From NCBI GenBank assembly GCA_949752795.1, contig OX457058.1, positions 152,716,353 through 152,780,352 on the forward strand: a stretch of 64,000 bases of DNA. The letters are read 5' to 3'. A program made the translations under genes and the position numbers. This stretch comes from Hyperoodon ampullatus. Lineage: Eukaryota > Chordata > Mammalia > Artiodactyla > Ziphiidae. Numbering within the stretch: position 1 is the stretch's first letter; every line of letters starts with the position of its first letter. Shown one piece after another: positions 1 to 12,913 of this stretch. A model generated the notes under the pieces. The model was not told the DNA's origin. It searched no databases and worked only from the letters and a program-made list of their open reading frames with translations.

Positions 1-2663
1 TGGCCACAAGCAAAAACAAAACGTAACCCCCGAAACCCGGTAAATAGCAATATGCAGAAGAGCTGTGGGTCATATGGTTGCTTAGGATTGTTTTGATCAC
101 CTACAGCAACTTTGCGTCTCACACTCATTAGACCAGTGACCAAAGTCCTCTATGTTCGAGTTGCTGGAAACATTTCAAAAGGTTTAGAAAATAATTAATG
201 GTGATAATGATAATTATAGTAGCTGTGGTGTGCCAACAACTGTGAGAGTTTCCTCGCATGTCTCTAATGTCATATAAACTCTCCAAGAATTATCCCCATT
301 TTACAGACAAGAAAAGTTGGAGGAGACTTGGAGGAGTTAAGATAATTTGCCCAAGTCACTCATAAGTGATGCAGCTGGAGTTTCATTCTTTCTTTCATTC
401 CTTGAATATTTATTGGTCACCTATTTAGTGAGCCAGGCACTGCAAAAACATTTATGGCTGAAAGCATCTAAGCTCAAAATGATTCTCACCTGCAGAAAAG
501 GACCTCTGTGTAGAGGCCACATTTGGAATATTGATCTTGAGCTTTCTTTCATTTGTTCAGACACTTTGTGAGTATCTAGTGTGTCCAGAGTTCTAGGCTG
601 AGTGCTAGGGGAATACACTGACCTTGACTTTTGGAAGCTTGTAGTTTAGTTGGGGAGACAGAGCCTAGGCAATAAAACCTTTGAATAATAATATAATGCA
701 TAATGAAGTGCCAAAGGAGATGGTCCAGATGAAAAAACTCAGAGGGATGAAAGACTACTTTGGGCTGGGATGGTTGGGGCAGTGGAACAGAGGAGAAGGT
801 CTTTGAGGGATGGATAGAGTGGAGACGGACACAGTACACACAGGTGTGTGGTAGAAAAGGGCAAAGCACAGCATAAGCAAAGGAGGAAAGAATATGGTGA
901 TGCTGCATCCTTTGGTGTGTAAGTGCTCAGTTTTGGCAGTCACGTGATATGGTCTTGGGTGTGAAATCCAGAACTGGCACCTTTCTACTTGTGTGATCCT
1001 GGATCAATTACTTTACTTGTTTTGAGCTTCAGTTTCCTAACCTGTGAAGTGGGCATCGTGAATGAAGGAGGCAGGTAAAGCAGTGCCTGGCACCTGGCGA
1101 GCCCTCAGGGGCAGCTACTATTATGAATGTGGTCTCTTTGTGGGGGTACCTTGCGGCCGTTCCACCTGAATAGTGGAGAGAGATGTGTGGCCAACCCGAA
1201 ACCATAACGTAAGAGCCAAAAAGAGGACTGGAAACTCTACAGCCATGAACTGAAAGCAGCATGTATCAGCCCTAGAATTGGATAACACAACTAAACCACA
1301 AATGTGCTGCTCCGGGCTTTGAAGTTCTACAGCAGGGCGAGACCCACTGTAGCTTACTCTGTGATGGAGTCAAACCACATTTTTTTTTTCTTTTTCTCAT
1401 CAGATTTCACAGGAAATACACTCCTTTATTCAGATTTGAGATAAGGTACCCCTCCACCTTAACTCTCCTTTGTGGCATTAACTCACCCATTAAGTGGCTC
1501 ACTTTCTATCCTGGGCCTATATCATCATCAGCTTATATTTAATAGGCACGTGGGTTTGTATTGCCCTTATGTTAGAAGTTAAATCTATTAAGACATGGTT
1601 TGTAGTCAGACTGAGATAATAATCTAAGAAAAGGTAGGTGAGAGTGTCCTGGGGACACAGCCAAGGGGGAAGGGTTAGATTTTTTAAAAAAAGTATTCTT
1701 CCATCAGTAATCGCCCACATTGCTGTTGCTCAACAATTATTTTAGGCTTCATGACTTTCAGCCTAACCTCTGTGCCCAACAGGGAGAATCTATACCAAGG
1801 TGTTGGCAACAATTTCTCAGCAGCTGTTACAAATTAATAGCTTTGGCTGACTTCCCAAGTTGACCCATTAAAATTCTCAAGAAACTTGGCTTTAAGGAAT
1901 TTCCCAAAGACCCCTGACCTAGTCTAAAGGGCTTTTTTCCTCATTCTAAGAGTACTCATTCCTGGATCTCTTCAGGAAGGGTAGGCGGGGTATAAACAAT
2001 AGCTTAGTGAGTGTTAGTTTAGTCAGTTTTCAACAAATATGTATCCAGAGAAAGAAGCGTGCAAAGAAATAATAAACTATCACAACAATAATAATGCCTA
2101 ACATTTAGTGAGCATTTGCCACACACTTTTATTATCTCAGTGTCCTCCCAACCACACTATAAGGAAGGTACTATTGTTATGCCCATTTTACAGATAAGGA
2201 AACTGAGGCCCAGAAAAATTAAGTATTTTGGAAGATAAATACTTTGCAAATGAGTGGCAGAACTAGGATTAGAACCCAGGGAGTCTGGCTCCAGGGCTGG
2301 TGTTTTTAAACTCTACCAAGGTATGTGTGTTTTATTGGGAGGAGGTGGAGGGAGAGGAGGCGCTACAAAAATGCCGGGAATAGAAGGGTGCCTTAGGGGC
2401 TTGGGCTTGGGCTTTGGCCTGGCATGATGCTGTCCCACTCACTGAACAGATGGACAAGGGCATATTCAGACAAATACCCAGAAATATGACATAGTTTTGT
2501 ACCTAGTCTCTGCCCCTATCCTTTTCTGCTCTTGTAGGGTCAGCCAGTTTCCAGCCCAGTTTTAGACTTTTAGCATGGGACCCAGTTAGCCTAAGGGAAT
2601 TACTGGAGCCATCCCTGGCTCATGGAGCTCCAGAGAGGTTAGTGAGAGCCTGGGGGCTGGAAT
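1..2663. other. Intergenic DNA with old repeats
   Basis: No gene seen. A MIR-like remnant on the minus strand lies near 220-390, an L2-like stretch near 385-680, and a MIR on the plus strand near 930-1120. A clear MIR (-) is listed separately at 2085-2320. The rest looks unique. Confidence 0.6.
2085..2320 (-). repeat. MIR SINE remnant
   Basis: It contains the complement of the MIR core (ATTTTACAGATAAGGAAACT) followed by a tRNA-like AGAACCCAGGGAGTCTGGCTC end. Confidence 0.85.
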
Positions 2664-2678
2664 CAGATGACACTTCTT

Positions 2679-2895
2679 TTTTTTTTTTTTTTTTTTTTTT
2701 GTTGCTGTACGTGGGCCTCTCACTGTTGTGGCGTCTCCCGTTGCGGAGCACAGGCTCCGGACGCGCAGGCTCAGCGGCCATGGCTTACGGGCCCAGCCGC
2801 TCCGCGGCATGTGGGATCTTCCCAGACCGGGGCACGAACGCACGTCCCCTGCATCGGCAGGCGGACTCTCAACCACTGCGCCACCAGGGAAGCCC
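2679..2895 (-). mobile_element. Short CHR-class SINE (D type)
   Basis: T-tail first, then the complement of the SINE body ending CCACCAGGGAAGCCC. A perfect 15-base TSD (2664-2678 and 2896-2910) marks a recent insertion. Confidence 0.95.
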
Positions 2896-3059
2896 CAGAT
2901 GACACTTCTTGAGGGGTGGACCTAGTGGTCCCGAGGATCCCCAGGTAAACCGGACTTCGGGGCTTTGAACCCCCCAGTCCAATATGGAAATGTCTCAGAA
3001 CTTCACCCTGGTCCCATGTCTCCACTGACTCTGAAGGAAGGACCTCCATTTTGCTTTGG

Positions 3060-3290
3060 GTAATTAAGAGTACAGTCGCAGAAGGCAGCCAGCCCAGGTT
3101 TGAATTTCACTCACCACCTCTGCAGACTTGGGGAAGTTAACGTCTCTGTCCCTACATTTTTTCATCTGTCAAATGGGGATAATAATAGAACCTACTTCAT
3201 AGGGTTGTTACAAGGATTAAATAAATGAATCCATATCAGCCACATAAAGCATGCTAAGCACTCAATAAATGTGGGCAATGGTAATAATCT
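3060..3290 (+). repeat. MIR SINE remnant
   Basis: It includes the MIR core text TTTCATCTGTCAAATGGGGA and a trailing CAATAAATGTGGGC. Confidence 0.85.
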
Positions 3291-3921
3291 ACACCTTGTC
3301 TCCATTTAAGGAGTAATTCTGTCTCAAGCTCACAGTGTACATTACAACATCCTGCAGGGAGCGGCCTGGTGAACAAAGCCTGTGGCCTTGCCGGGCCCTG
3401 CAGCCATGTGCTTGGGGCTCTCTTGAAGAGGAAATGGTTTCATCACCCGCTGTCTAGGCCAGGGCCACTTTCTTCAGGGAAGGGCTCTGCGGCCTTGTCT
3501 GCTGGAAAAGGTTGGTGCTTGGTTACGCCCAGCACCCTAGCCTGGCTCTGCCACGCCCCCCAGCCTGCGGAGAAGCACGCACCACCTGCCCAGGAGAATG
3601 CTCCTTCATGCCAGGCTCTCTGGGGCAGGTGAGGATCCTATGGAAGTTAGCGCACTACTGTAGGTCCTTCTATGGACCTGGCTGGATGACCATGACTGTC
3701 ACCTTCACCTAGGAAATGCCTGCATTCAACAAAAGGCTATCTGAGGGTCCAGGGCAAGGGCAGTTTCTAGACTTGGTAGAAAGGCCCTTTTCAAGTTGAC
3801 TTGGGAACCTCGAAAGTAAAGTGTGGAGATGACAGGGTAGGAACTGGGGACTATGTCTGTGTCTGTTCCCCATGGCATCTCGAGCCACTGTCATGGTGTT
3901 GGTTCTCTAGGAATGGCACTA

Positions 3922-4378
3922 CCACACAGTGGTTAAGCACATCGGTTCTGGAGCCAGACTACCTGCGGTGGAACCCTGGCACTGTCTTATTAGCTGGGTG
4001 ACCTCTGGCAATTTCCTTAACCTCTCTGTGCTTCTGTTTCTCATATGTAAAAAAGGATACTAATAATAATACTCACCTCTTTAGGTTTTTTTTTTTTTTT
4101 TTGCGGTACGCGGGCCTCTCACTGTTGTGGCCTCTCCCATTGCAGAGCACAGGCTCCAGACACGCAGGCTCAGCGGCCATGGGTCATGGGCCCAGCCGCT
4201 CCGCGGCATGTGGGATCTTCCCAGACCAGGGCACAAACCCGTGTCCCTTGCATCGGCAGGCAGACTCTCAACCACTGAGCCACCAGGGAAGCCCCTTTAG
4301 GTTGTTTTGAAGCTTACATGATTTTTCATAAAAATGCTTAGAACAGTGCCTGGCATGTAGTAGCATAAGTGTTAGCTG
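3922..4378 (+). repeat. MIR remnant split by a younger SINE
   Basis: The MIR head (CAGTGGTTAAGCACATCGG onward) and core run to 4087. The 3' part (AGAACAGTGCCTGGCATGTA) resumes after the inserted D-type SINE at 4088-4294. Confidence 0.85.
4088..4294 (-). mobile_element. Short CHR-class SINE (D type)
   Basis: Poly-T then GCGGTACGCGGGCC and the rest of the D body. A 9-base TSD CTTTAGGTT (4079-4087, 4295-4303) lies inside the older MIR. Confidence 0.95.
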
Positions 4379-5607
4379 TTATTTCCCACATGCTAAAGAT
4401 TTTAGTTCTAGATAGAGGCTCAGATAAGTAACAGGGCAAATCCAGAGTTCTAGACTAAGTCTGTTTGTCTTGAAGTCCACTCTCTTTGAATGCTACCCCC
4501 ATGTATGAAAAGAATCCCTACTTTGGATGCTCTAAGAAAGTCCAGATTTCAACTTCAGGAACATGAGTACCCCAAAGTAGAACACAATTGTCAGACCTTG
4601 GATTTTTGTTTTATATCCAGAAGTTAAAGTGCCTATGGGTTGTAGGGACTTCGGGTAATCCAGCCCAAAGGAACATGATCAACCATCCCCTGGTCCCGGA
4701 TCCCAGGGCCATGGAAGTCTGGTAAGTCTGACCTTTGACCTGAATCTGGGTGATGTTAGTAATACAGGAATAGGTGAAATGCCAGCCACACTTGGCTGGC
4801 CCATAAAAAGGAAATACTTCCCACACCTTGCTTTTGCACACCGAAGGCCTCCAGGTAAAGGCATCCCCACTGCAAGCCTCTGGCTTTAATGTCTGGGTGT
4901 GGCTGCAGGAACCACCCAGTACAAACTGGGGTGAACCTGCCGCCTTTCCCTTCCCAGCTGCCAAGTCAAACAAAACACAGAGAACACAAATAGCATCATC
5001 ACAATAAAACGGTTGTTGGAGGGAGACACAGAAGAACCCACTCCCTGGCACTGCCGCCCCCTTCGCGGGTCCAGACACGAGGCGCTCCAAGAGCTGAAGA
5101 AGGTGTGGCCCATGGGCATTCCTGTCGAGCAAGAAACCCTCTGGCTTATGTGGATCCCTCCATGAGCTGCTTGCCAAGATGGGAGGGAGGAGGGTCTCCC
5201 CCAAGCCCTAGACCAGCAAATGACTTTCCCACCCACTCGACCTGACAAATGTCAAGGAGGGAACTCTATAGACACTTTGAAATCCTAAAGGCATCTGAGG
5301 TTTGGAGGAATTCGTGCTGGACGTGCTTCTTTGAAGGGTCAGGAATGGGGGAGGAGAGAGAGGAAGAAGGAGGGGCCAGGCCTAAGTGACAGCTTCAGAT
5401 AAATCTGGGCAGAGCTCTCCAGGTGCTGGCGAACTCAGGTGGTGCCCTCCCTAACCTGGGGCAGGTCAGAGTCTCCCAGAACTTGCCCAGATCTTTTTGC
5501 TGTGTGTGCTCTGGGGCATGTCCCTCTTTGCCTCTTGGATTTTGAGCCAATGAGGAAACATAGGTAAAAAATATTGTAAAATATATTTTACAAAAATAAA
5601 TTTTGTG

Positions 5608-5951
5608 GGAATTCCCTGGTGGTGCAGTGGTTAAGAATATGCCTGTCAGTGCAAGGGACACGAGTTCGAGCCCTGGTCCAGGAAGATCCCACATGCCGCG
5701 GAGCAACTGTGCCACAACTACTGAGCCTATGCTCTAGAGCCCGCGAGCCACAACTACTGAGGCCCGCGCACCTAGAGCCCGTGCTCTGCAACAAGAGAAG
5801 CCACCACAATGAGAAGCCCGCGCACCGCCATGAAGAGTAGCCCCCACTCACTGCAACTAGAGAAGGCCCCCGTGCAGCAACGAAGACCCAACACAGCCAA
5901 AAATAAATAAATAAATAAAATAAAAGATTTATTTTAAATAAATAAATAAAT
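5608..5951 (+). mobile_element. Long CHR-class SINE (C type)
   Basis: The head GGAATTCCCTGGTGGTGCAG is followed by the long body with repeated CACAACTACTGAG units and an (AAAT)n tail. The flank AAATAAATTTTGTG is present on both sides (5594-5607, 5952-5965). Confidence 0.92.
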
Positions 5952-6079
5952 AAATAAATTTTGTGAAAAGGGGCTAGAGCCTCCCCGTGGAAAAGTAAAC
6001 TTGTGAAGTGACCCAGGTGGAGGTTTTCTATGCATTTCACCTCATCTCATTGGGATGTAGGAAGAGCAGATACTCTGAA

Positions 6080-6245
6080 AAAGGACACCTGAGTTGGAAA
6101 CCTGGTTCTGTACCACATCCTTGGGCAAGTTGCTTAACTGCTTGAGCCTCAGTTCCTTTGGTTGTCAAAATGGGCACAAGAAGACCTAGTTCATAGAGAT
6201 GTTGGGAGGATAAAATGAGATCACATATATGAAAGCAAAGAACAT
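6080..6245 (+). repeat. MIR SINE remnant
   Basis: GGGCAAGTTGCTTAACTGCT and the following TGAGCCTCAGTTCC match the MIR core; it continues into the AGGATAAAATGAGATCAC part. Confidence 0.85.
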
Positions 6246-6340
6246 TCTATATAGTTTGACATCAAAGGACTAGATCAATCTTGCCTTCAGTTATTTTCTT
6301 CCCTCACTTCACACTCTCTGTCAGTGGCTTGCTAGACTCT

Positions 6341-6613
6341 TATTTATTTATTTATTTTAAAAATATTTATTTATTTGGCTGCATTGGATCTTAGTTGCAG
6401 CATGCAGGATCTTCCTTGAGGCATGCGGGATCCTTCGTTGCGGCGAGCAGGCTTCTCTCTAGTTGTGGTGCGCAGGCTCCATTGCGTGCTGGCTCAGTAG
6501 TCGTGGCGCACGTCCCAGGGCATGTGGGATCTTAGTTCCCTGACTGGGGACTAAATCTGCATCCCCTTCATTGGAAGGCTGATTCTTAACCACTGGACTA
6601 CCAGGGAAGTCCC
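6341..6613 (-). mobile_element. CHR-class SINE, older long form
   Basis: An (ATTT)n tail, then GGCTGCATTGGATCTTAGTT, ending ACCAGGGAAGTCCC. It is more diverged than the D type and no clean TSD is visible. Confidence 0.88.
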
Positions 6614-8480
6614 ACTTGCCGGGTTCTCGACTGGCCTGAAGAACTGGAAAAGAGATCTAGAGATAGAATCTTACAGTAAACGAAACTGTCTTATTCTAAC
6701 TTAACTCTGAGTTTAAAGTAGGGAAGATAAGAAGGACTGCTACTCCACTTTCTTTCTAGAGAGTAAGATAGGCTATTTATACGTCTGGGGGTAAATCATA
6801 TCAATGCTTTCCTTTCCCATCTGAAACAATACACAAACCACTTCATTCCCACACCCAAACTGATTCAATCTAATCTACCCTCAAGTCGGGTCTTCCCATT
6901 AACCTAACTTGAGGTTTCTCCCTTTATCATATGCTTTATGCTCTAGGTGGAGTATTGCAGGGAGGTAGAGGGGAGTATAACTGATACTCGCAAAGGGGTC
7001 TCGTTTGGCCATCGGTTGACAGAAAAAAGTAGAAACTATCATTACTTCCCTGAAAATGTCAGAAGTAGTAAATTGCTGCCTTGCCCACAGTCCTGTGACA
7101 AGCTGAATCTGCATAATGCTTGAATATGTGTCATGGATCTCAACTATTATCTGGGGATTTTTTTTTAAAATGCAGATGATGGCTTTGTTCAGTTCACTAT
7201 GCCCTTTCTCCTGTGTTTAGCCTACATCTGCAAAAGGCTGCAGTCTTTTATTAAGTAAGGACCAGACAGGAAAAACATTATGGTGGAGATGGGTGGGTGG
7301 GACAAGGGTTTGGGGAGTGCTGGTCAACTGGGTACACAGCTGGGGAGAGGCAACAGAGTGCTAAAGGAGTTGAGGGAGAACTGTTTAGAGAAGGGTGTCA
7401 GGGAAGTGAGTACTAGGTAGGTCAGATGATGGAGCAAGGGAATGTTGAAAGGGAACAGATATGCTCTGTGGGCAGGTAGTAAGTACCTGAATGGGAGCAC
7501 AGGGAGGGCTAGCATGGAGTAACAGGGAGGGAACTCTGAGGTGCTGATTTGTCAGAGATGGAAAATGGGATTGGATGTGTGTTGGTGGAGGAATGGAGGA
7601 ATCCCAGAACAACTCCAGACACCATTCACTTTAATGAAATCCTTCTTCTTTGTGCTTCTGCCTTCAGAAATAGATGCTATGTGCTCACCACCATGGCTTA
7701 TTTTTAATTCCAGCAACTAATATCCTTTTTGCTTTCCCTCAAAAATAAAAGACATAGTTTAAATTCAGCTAAGCTTGAAGATTATGGTATTTGGAGAAAA
7801 TTCAAAGTCTTGGACCCTTCAGCTGTGCCATATTCAAAGTTTACTTTCTGTTCCAGTGGTTGCCTTCACATGGTCATCTCAACCCTTCACTCCTCTGTTA
7901 GTTGATCTGGTTTCATTTACCGTTTGTTGCTGCAACATTCCTGTAAGTGTTTCCAGAATTGTGTGAAGAATACGGAGGCTGGCAGGCTATTTCTCACACT
8001 CAGCTATCTTGTCAGCTATAGTCAAGACAAAATTAAGCAATGTAGAAATCAAAGCTTCACTTCCTATTGACCTAGGTTTTTCAGGCCTTCCCATTTTTCA
8101 GTATCACAGTTCTCAGGGGCTTCTAAATTTTCTGTCCCTTTGAGAAGAACTCTTCTTGAACAGGCACCCCTCCCTCAAGTTCTTCAACAAAGCTCTAAGG
8201 AATGAAGGTCTAAAGTACTGCTGCTTTTAAACTATAAAAGATAAATCCAAACTTCTTTATGATTCCCCTTGATTCGGGGGCTTACTCCAAGAGTGGGGAA
8301 GTTTTCTACACTGGGTTTTGTTCCTGTCTCCTGGGCAAGGCAGTTTGGTCAGTGGTTGTTCTGTGGGCTGCTGTCTGGAGGAGACGGCGGTTCCGGAGGT
8401 CACCCTGACAATTATGGCCAACTAAGAGTGGAGGGAATGGTCTGGGTTTGGCCCTTAGTCTGGAGTCCCAGGCGGCACAG
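6614..8480. other. Intergenic DNA, mostly unique
   Basis: No gene, RNA gene or clear repeat recognised. AT-rich until about 8250, then grading into the GC-rich element at 8560. Confidence 0.5.
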
Positions 8481-8559
8481 AGAGATCTTGGCTCAGGACC
8501 TGGGGCTGAGGCGTGCTGGGACAGCCTAGGGGGTGTCCTGGCTTTCCAGGGTCTGGGGA

Positions 8560-8960
8560 ACCCTCTCTGGCCCGGGGGCGGGAGACGCCGTTCCAGAATC
8601 GGTTCTGGCTCCACTGCCGCCTCAGCACTTTCTAATTCCAGCTCCAAACAACAACAGCCGCGGCTGCAGCCATAGCAACAGGCCCCGCCCACCAGGCCTG
8701 GCTCCCGGCATGGAGCACGTGACGGCGACGCCGGCGTCGCTCCCTCTGCCCCGGGCGCTGCGGGAGGGCGGGGACACTTGGGCGGGCGGGGGGATGACGT
8801 TTACACAGTCGTCTCCATGGATATAATGCATAGACGTCAACGTCGCCCAGTGTTTAGTGTGTAATGTTCCTCCGTCTCCATGGGAACGTCAGGCGGCCAA
8901 ACACCGGCCCCAGCAACAGGCTTCTGATTGGCCAGAAGCTTCTAAAGGCGGAGCTTCATC
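8560..8960. promoter_or_regulatory. Candidate distal FOS enhancer, about -17 kb
   Basis: A GC-rich island in otherwise AT-rich DNA holds the following motifs. CRE-like: TGACGTTT at 8795-8802, GACGTCA at 8833-8839, ACGTCA at 8886-8891. E-box: CACGTG at 8716-8721. RFX/X-box-like: CATAGCAAC at 8671-8679, GTCTCCATGG at 8811-8820, GTCTCCATGGGAAC at 8874-8887. Inverted CCAAT: 8927-8931. A palindromic AGAAGCTTCT lies at 8935-8944. Activity-dependent Fos enhancers are known at comparable distance upstream in mouse. Equating the two is inference. A CpG-island promoter of a noncoding RNA is the main alternative. Confidence 0.6.
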
Positions 8961-11443
8961 TCCCGCTCCCGTTCTGCTGTGTTGCTGTTTTGGTTGTTGT
9001 CTCCCACTTGTTTATTTCTCTAACAGATCCTGGAGTCTGAGGTCTGGATCTGTCGCCAAGTATGGGATCCAGGAGGAAACGTGCTCAACGTGCAGCTTGC
9101 GCCTACCGATTACAACCCAACAGATGACACAGTTCCCTTATGACCAAGTCCCTTCTGGGAGTCCCGGCCCTCAGGCCCAGCATCAGTCACAGCACAATAC
9201 TTGGCGTTTCACCCTCTGATCCCCCATCCCCCGCCCCCCCCCCCCCCGCAACCAGCATCACATCTGAGGCTATTACCCTTTCAGCCTCATGCCAGAGACT
9301 GTGTTGCCTTCACACTTACATTTGTTTATGCTCGCAAACCCAGACGGGGTGGGGGTGGGGGGCTTTCATACATAATACCAGGATTCAGTGCTACTCCCTG
9401 CAGGATTTGGCTACATTTTCCCGTCTGGTCTTAATTCTGTTGAATGACATCATTTATCCGTATTCCCACCCATAGATGCCCAGATTTCCTGCAGCCTGAG
9501 CAGTTTGTGGGCTAGTTGAATATTATGCTTTTCTCCCTGCCTATTTTAATTCAAAACAGGGGGCCATTTGACTTCTCCAAAAGAGATAGAAGTAAATTGA
9601 GGACAGAGATGGGGGAGTGGGTGGGGGAGAATTCTGGTCTTAAAACCCCCAATTTCTTGATATATATTACCAGTATACTGATGAAGTTAAACATTCTGAG
9701 GCACAAATGTCTCCAGAAACAGTTTTAACCTAACCTGTGCTCCCATCAGTGAGTTAACATCTGACAAGAGATAGTGATCTAGCCTCAGGGTTTTCAGTCA
9801 AGCTGTGCCTAAAAGAATTCCTTAAAATCTTAAGTTATGGTGTCAAATATAATAAATCTTCACCAGCTCATGCGCATACAAGTCTGAGATGTTTCATAAA
9901 AGGTTTAGATGACCCAATAATATGTTTTCAAAACCCAGAGAGAGAGAGAGATGCTGGTGCAAACCTCAAGTTAAAAACAAGAAAGTAAAATTACTTTTGT
10001 AGATTGGAATTGATAAGGAGTAAGGAGGGTATCTATTCTCTCTCTTCTAATCTTAACCTACTACCTCCTTTTCCCCTTTATCTACTCTGGTGAATAGCCT
10101 TGCTAACTGTCCTCCCCCTACCCCTAGGCTAGCCTCATAGCCTGTAATTTCCTTCAGAGATGTGAGTGAAATTAAGTGAAATCGGGAGGCTGCTTAATGC
10201 AAATAGGACCAAAGGGCACAGCACTTTATCATAATGAACTTCATTCTGATTAAGTCACAGGGACTGCAAGTGCTTACTATTTACCCAGTAAATATATTAA
10301 ATTGCCAGGCAAGTCTCCCTCATGTCCTGACACTCCCAGGGAATATTTGAAAATCTGATATAAGATCATTTTTAAATGATCAAACATCCCTTTCTAATTC
10401 TATCATCTCTCTTCACGTTTCCAGGAATACAGAGGGTCTTGGTCTCTGAGAGCCAGTATATCTGGGTATATTCCTACGAAAAGAGGAATAATGAGGCAGT
10501 CTTTGCATTGTACATTGAAAATGACCTGAAAAGCTGGAAGAGGTGGCTGAGGACATTTTCCCAGTGTGGATGAGGAAGAGGGGAGGAAGACGGAAGATGA
10601 CAGTCTCCAAGTGCCTAGCTTTGACTCTAACACATCAACTGGATTTTATGATTCTGTCCAAGAACATCAGTTATAACCTTAGCGCTTCCATGTCTTTTTC
10701 CATCTCCCAGACTTGGCTCCTTTTTTCTTAGTTCTTTCTTTTTGTTCTTTGGACCATGACCCAAACATGGTCGTGGGCCATGGTGTGTGGCCCAGGGAGT
10801 GTTTAACCCAGGAAATACCAAATAGATTATAGTTTTGATGGTGCTGAAAGCAGCAGTTTGTTTCATATGTGCTTACATGCACACACACATGCACAGACCC
10901 TTCCTGCCCAATGGTTTGGCTGAGCTGCTCCATTTAGCTGACCAAGTTCAACTTAAGGACTGTGATGTCCTACTATGCTACTGATTTCTTCAAACCACAA
11001 GACAATTAATCTCCCCAGCCTGCTTCGTCATCTATAAAATGGGGTCTGGAGAATTCATTGACCTCACATGCTTGCTTTGACCTAAGAGCATTGTAATGAT
11101 ATAGTGATTATTAGTTGGTACTGTGGAAATACAAAATGGTATATAAATACTTGATTACTATTAATGGGTACAATTTCCCCCAACACCTCCTGCTTTAGTG
11201 CTGAGTGGAGCCTCCGCCCACCAGGTTTCCACAGCAAAGAGGCCTTGACCCAGGCCAGGAGGTATAGGAGCAATTACCTACATTGTCTTCCAAGGCCCAA
11301 GTGCACATTGGGCCTCTTGCACACCCCAGCCATGACTGAATTCAGCTCTGCAGTTCATATTCCTCAAGTCTGGCTTCCTCAGTTGTAAAAATTAAGACAT
11401 TTCTATCTGTCCTGCTTACCTCTTAGGACTGTTATGAGGCTCA
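8961..11443. other. Intergenic DNA, largely unique
   Basis: No gene seen. There is a C-run near 9233-9247. An octamer ATGCAAAT at 10197-10204 lies in an AT-rich stretch (10150-10350) that could be conserved noncoding DNA. A weak MIR lies near 10985-11100 and another, interrupted by the next SINE, near 11365-11715. Confidence 0.45.
9223..9249. repeat. Poly-C tract
   Basis: A nearly pure C run of about 15 bases with C-rich flanks; a likely length-variable site and possible sequencing weak point. Confidence 0.8.
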
Positions 11444-11458
11444 CTCTAGGTAATTCTT

Positions 11459-11662
11459 TTTTTTGGTGGGGGGGGTACGCGGGCCTCTCACTGTTGTGGC
11501 CTCTCCCGTTGCGGAGCACAGGCTCCGGACGCGCAGGCTCAGCGGCCATGGCTCACGGGCCCAGCCGCTCCGCGGCATGTGGGATCTTCCCGGACCGGGG
11601 CACGAACCCGTGTCCCCTGCATCGGCAGGTGGACTCTCAACCACTGCGCCACCAGGGAAGCC
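11459..11662 (-). mobile_element. Short CHR-class SINE (D type)
   Basis: A short T/G tail, then the D body. A perfect 15-base TSD CTCTAGGTAATTCTT occurs at 11444-11458 and 11663-11677. Confidence 0.95.
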
Positions 11663-11677
11663 CTCTAGGTAATTCTT

Positions 11678-12559
11678 GTGAAAAGACTTTGAAAACTGTA
11701 AAGCAGAAGGCATTTTCAAGTTTAAAAATGTCTTATAAGATGTGTGATCTGTAAACGGATCAGTGTCAAGGTGGGCTTGAGGGGTGTAATTCACAGACAG
11801 GCCAGATGAATCCCCACCTGTGTGACTTGATATGTCCTACATCAAGGCATGCTCCCTTACTGTCCCTAAAACTATCCATTTTCAGCGATTTATGCCTTTG
11901 GAGTAAGCATTTACCTCTCTCTTCAGGTCTTAGTTTTGGAATACAGATTCTTTTATGAGTAGTAAGCTCCTAAAGTTGAACATAAGTGAAGTTATCAGAT
12001 GGTACCACACAGAAGCACTGGGCTCTTGGGTGAGTCTGAGAAACAGGATGCTGGGACCCTAAAGAAGACTATTCATCCTGTTCAAAGCCAGCTGTCACAG
12101 TTGTGCCGGTTGCTGACAGAGGATCCTCAGAGCCCACCCAGCAGACCTGTAGCTCTGTTCACACATGCGTGGGAGATTTTTCTCCCCATCCTCACCCGAA
12201 GCCTTGGAGCACACTACTGTACAGTAACCCAGGGCTTCCCACACTGTCAGATGTCAGGGGCCAGCAAAGTTTTTAAAAAGTTGGTGAACTGACATAGGTT
12301 GCCAACTTTTAATTTTACCAAATGATAACAATTACCACGTATTATCACCATCATTTCATAAATGAGAGGGCATTTTAACACTCAAAAAGTCGAAAGGACA
12401 TAGACTGAAGGATTGAATATATGTAGCTTTATGAAAACTCCTTACTTTGTCTTTATTTCTCCTATCTTCCTTTGACAGTTCTATGCATTCTTCATTCTCC
12501 ATAGGGTGGTATTGATAGTGGGTGAAGAGCAGACAGAGAAACCAAGGAGAGGTAAAAAC
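11678..12559. other. Intergenic DNA
   Basis: No gene or RNA gene recognised; mostly unique sequence apart from the MIR tail at the left edge. Confidence 0.5.
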
Positions 12560-12840
12560 CCCTGGTGGTGCAGTGGTTGGGAATCTGCCTGCTAATGCAG
12601 GGGACACGGGTTCGAGCCCTGGTCTGGGAGGATCCCACATGCCACGGAGTGACTAGGCCTGTGAGCCACAACTACTGAGCCTGCGCGTCTGGAGCCTGTG
12701 CTCCGCAACAAGAGAGTCCGCGATAGTGAGAGGCCCGTGCACTGAGATGAAGAGCAGCCCCCGCTTGCCACAACTAGAGAAAACCCTCGCACAGAAACGA
12801 AGACCCAACACAGCAAAAATAAATAAATTAATTAATAAAA
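12560..12840 (+). mobile_element. CHR-class SINE, intermediate C/D form
   Basis: The head has lost its first bases (starts CCCCTGGTGGTGCAG). The body has the D-like CTGCGCGTCTGGAGCCTGTG but keeps the long 3' half with GAAGACCCAACACAGC and an AT-rich tail. An A-run follows at about 12860-12875. Confidence 0.9.
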
Positions 12841-12913
12841 CTCCTACCCCCAACATCTTAAAAAAAAAAAAAAAAGAACCATTTGAGTTTCCTGATCAAA
12901 CTGACTACTTCTT

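Larger units (their letters stand above)
2911..5593. other. Intergenic DNA between SINEs
   Basis: MIR copies and one D-type SINE are listed separately. The 4304-5593 part looks unique and includes a 197-codon open frame on the minus strand (4611-5204) with no recognisable domain. Nothing else is supported. Confidence 0.55.

Noticed and set aside
4801..4815. CArG-like CCATAAAAAGG
   Set aside because: There are seven A/T bases between CC and GG instead of six, and no neighbouring Ets site.
4611..5204. 197-codon open frame on the minus strand
   Set aside because: It is the longest frame outside FOS, but it shows no recognisable domain, no promoter or splice context and ordinary base composition. 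Most likely chance.
5608..5951. Possible functional tRNA genes in the SINE heads
   Set aside because: The heads keep A/B-box-like text such as GGTTCGAGCCC but run straight into the SINE body and tail; they are retroposons, not tRNA genes.
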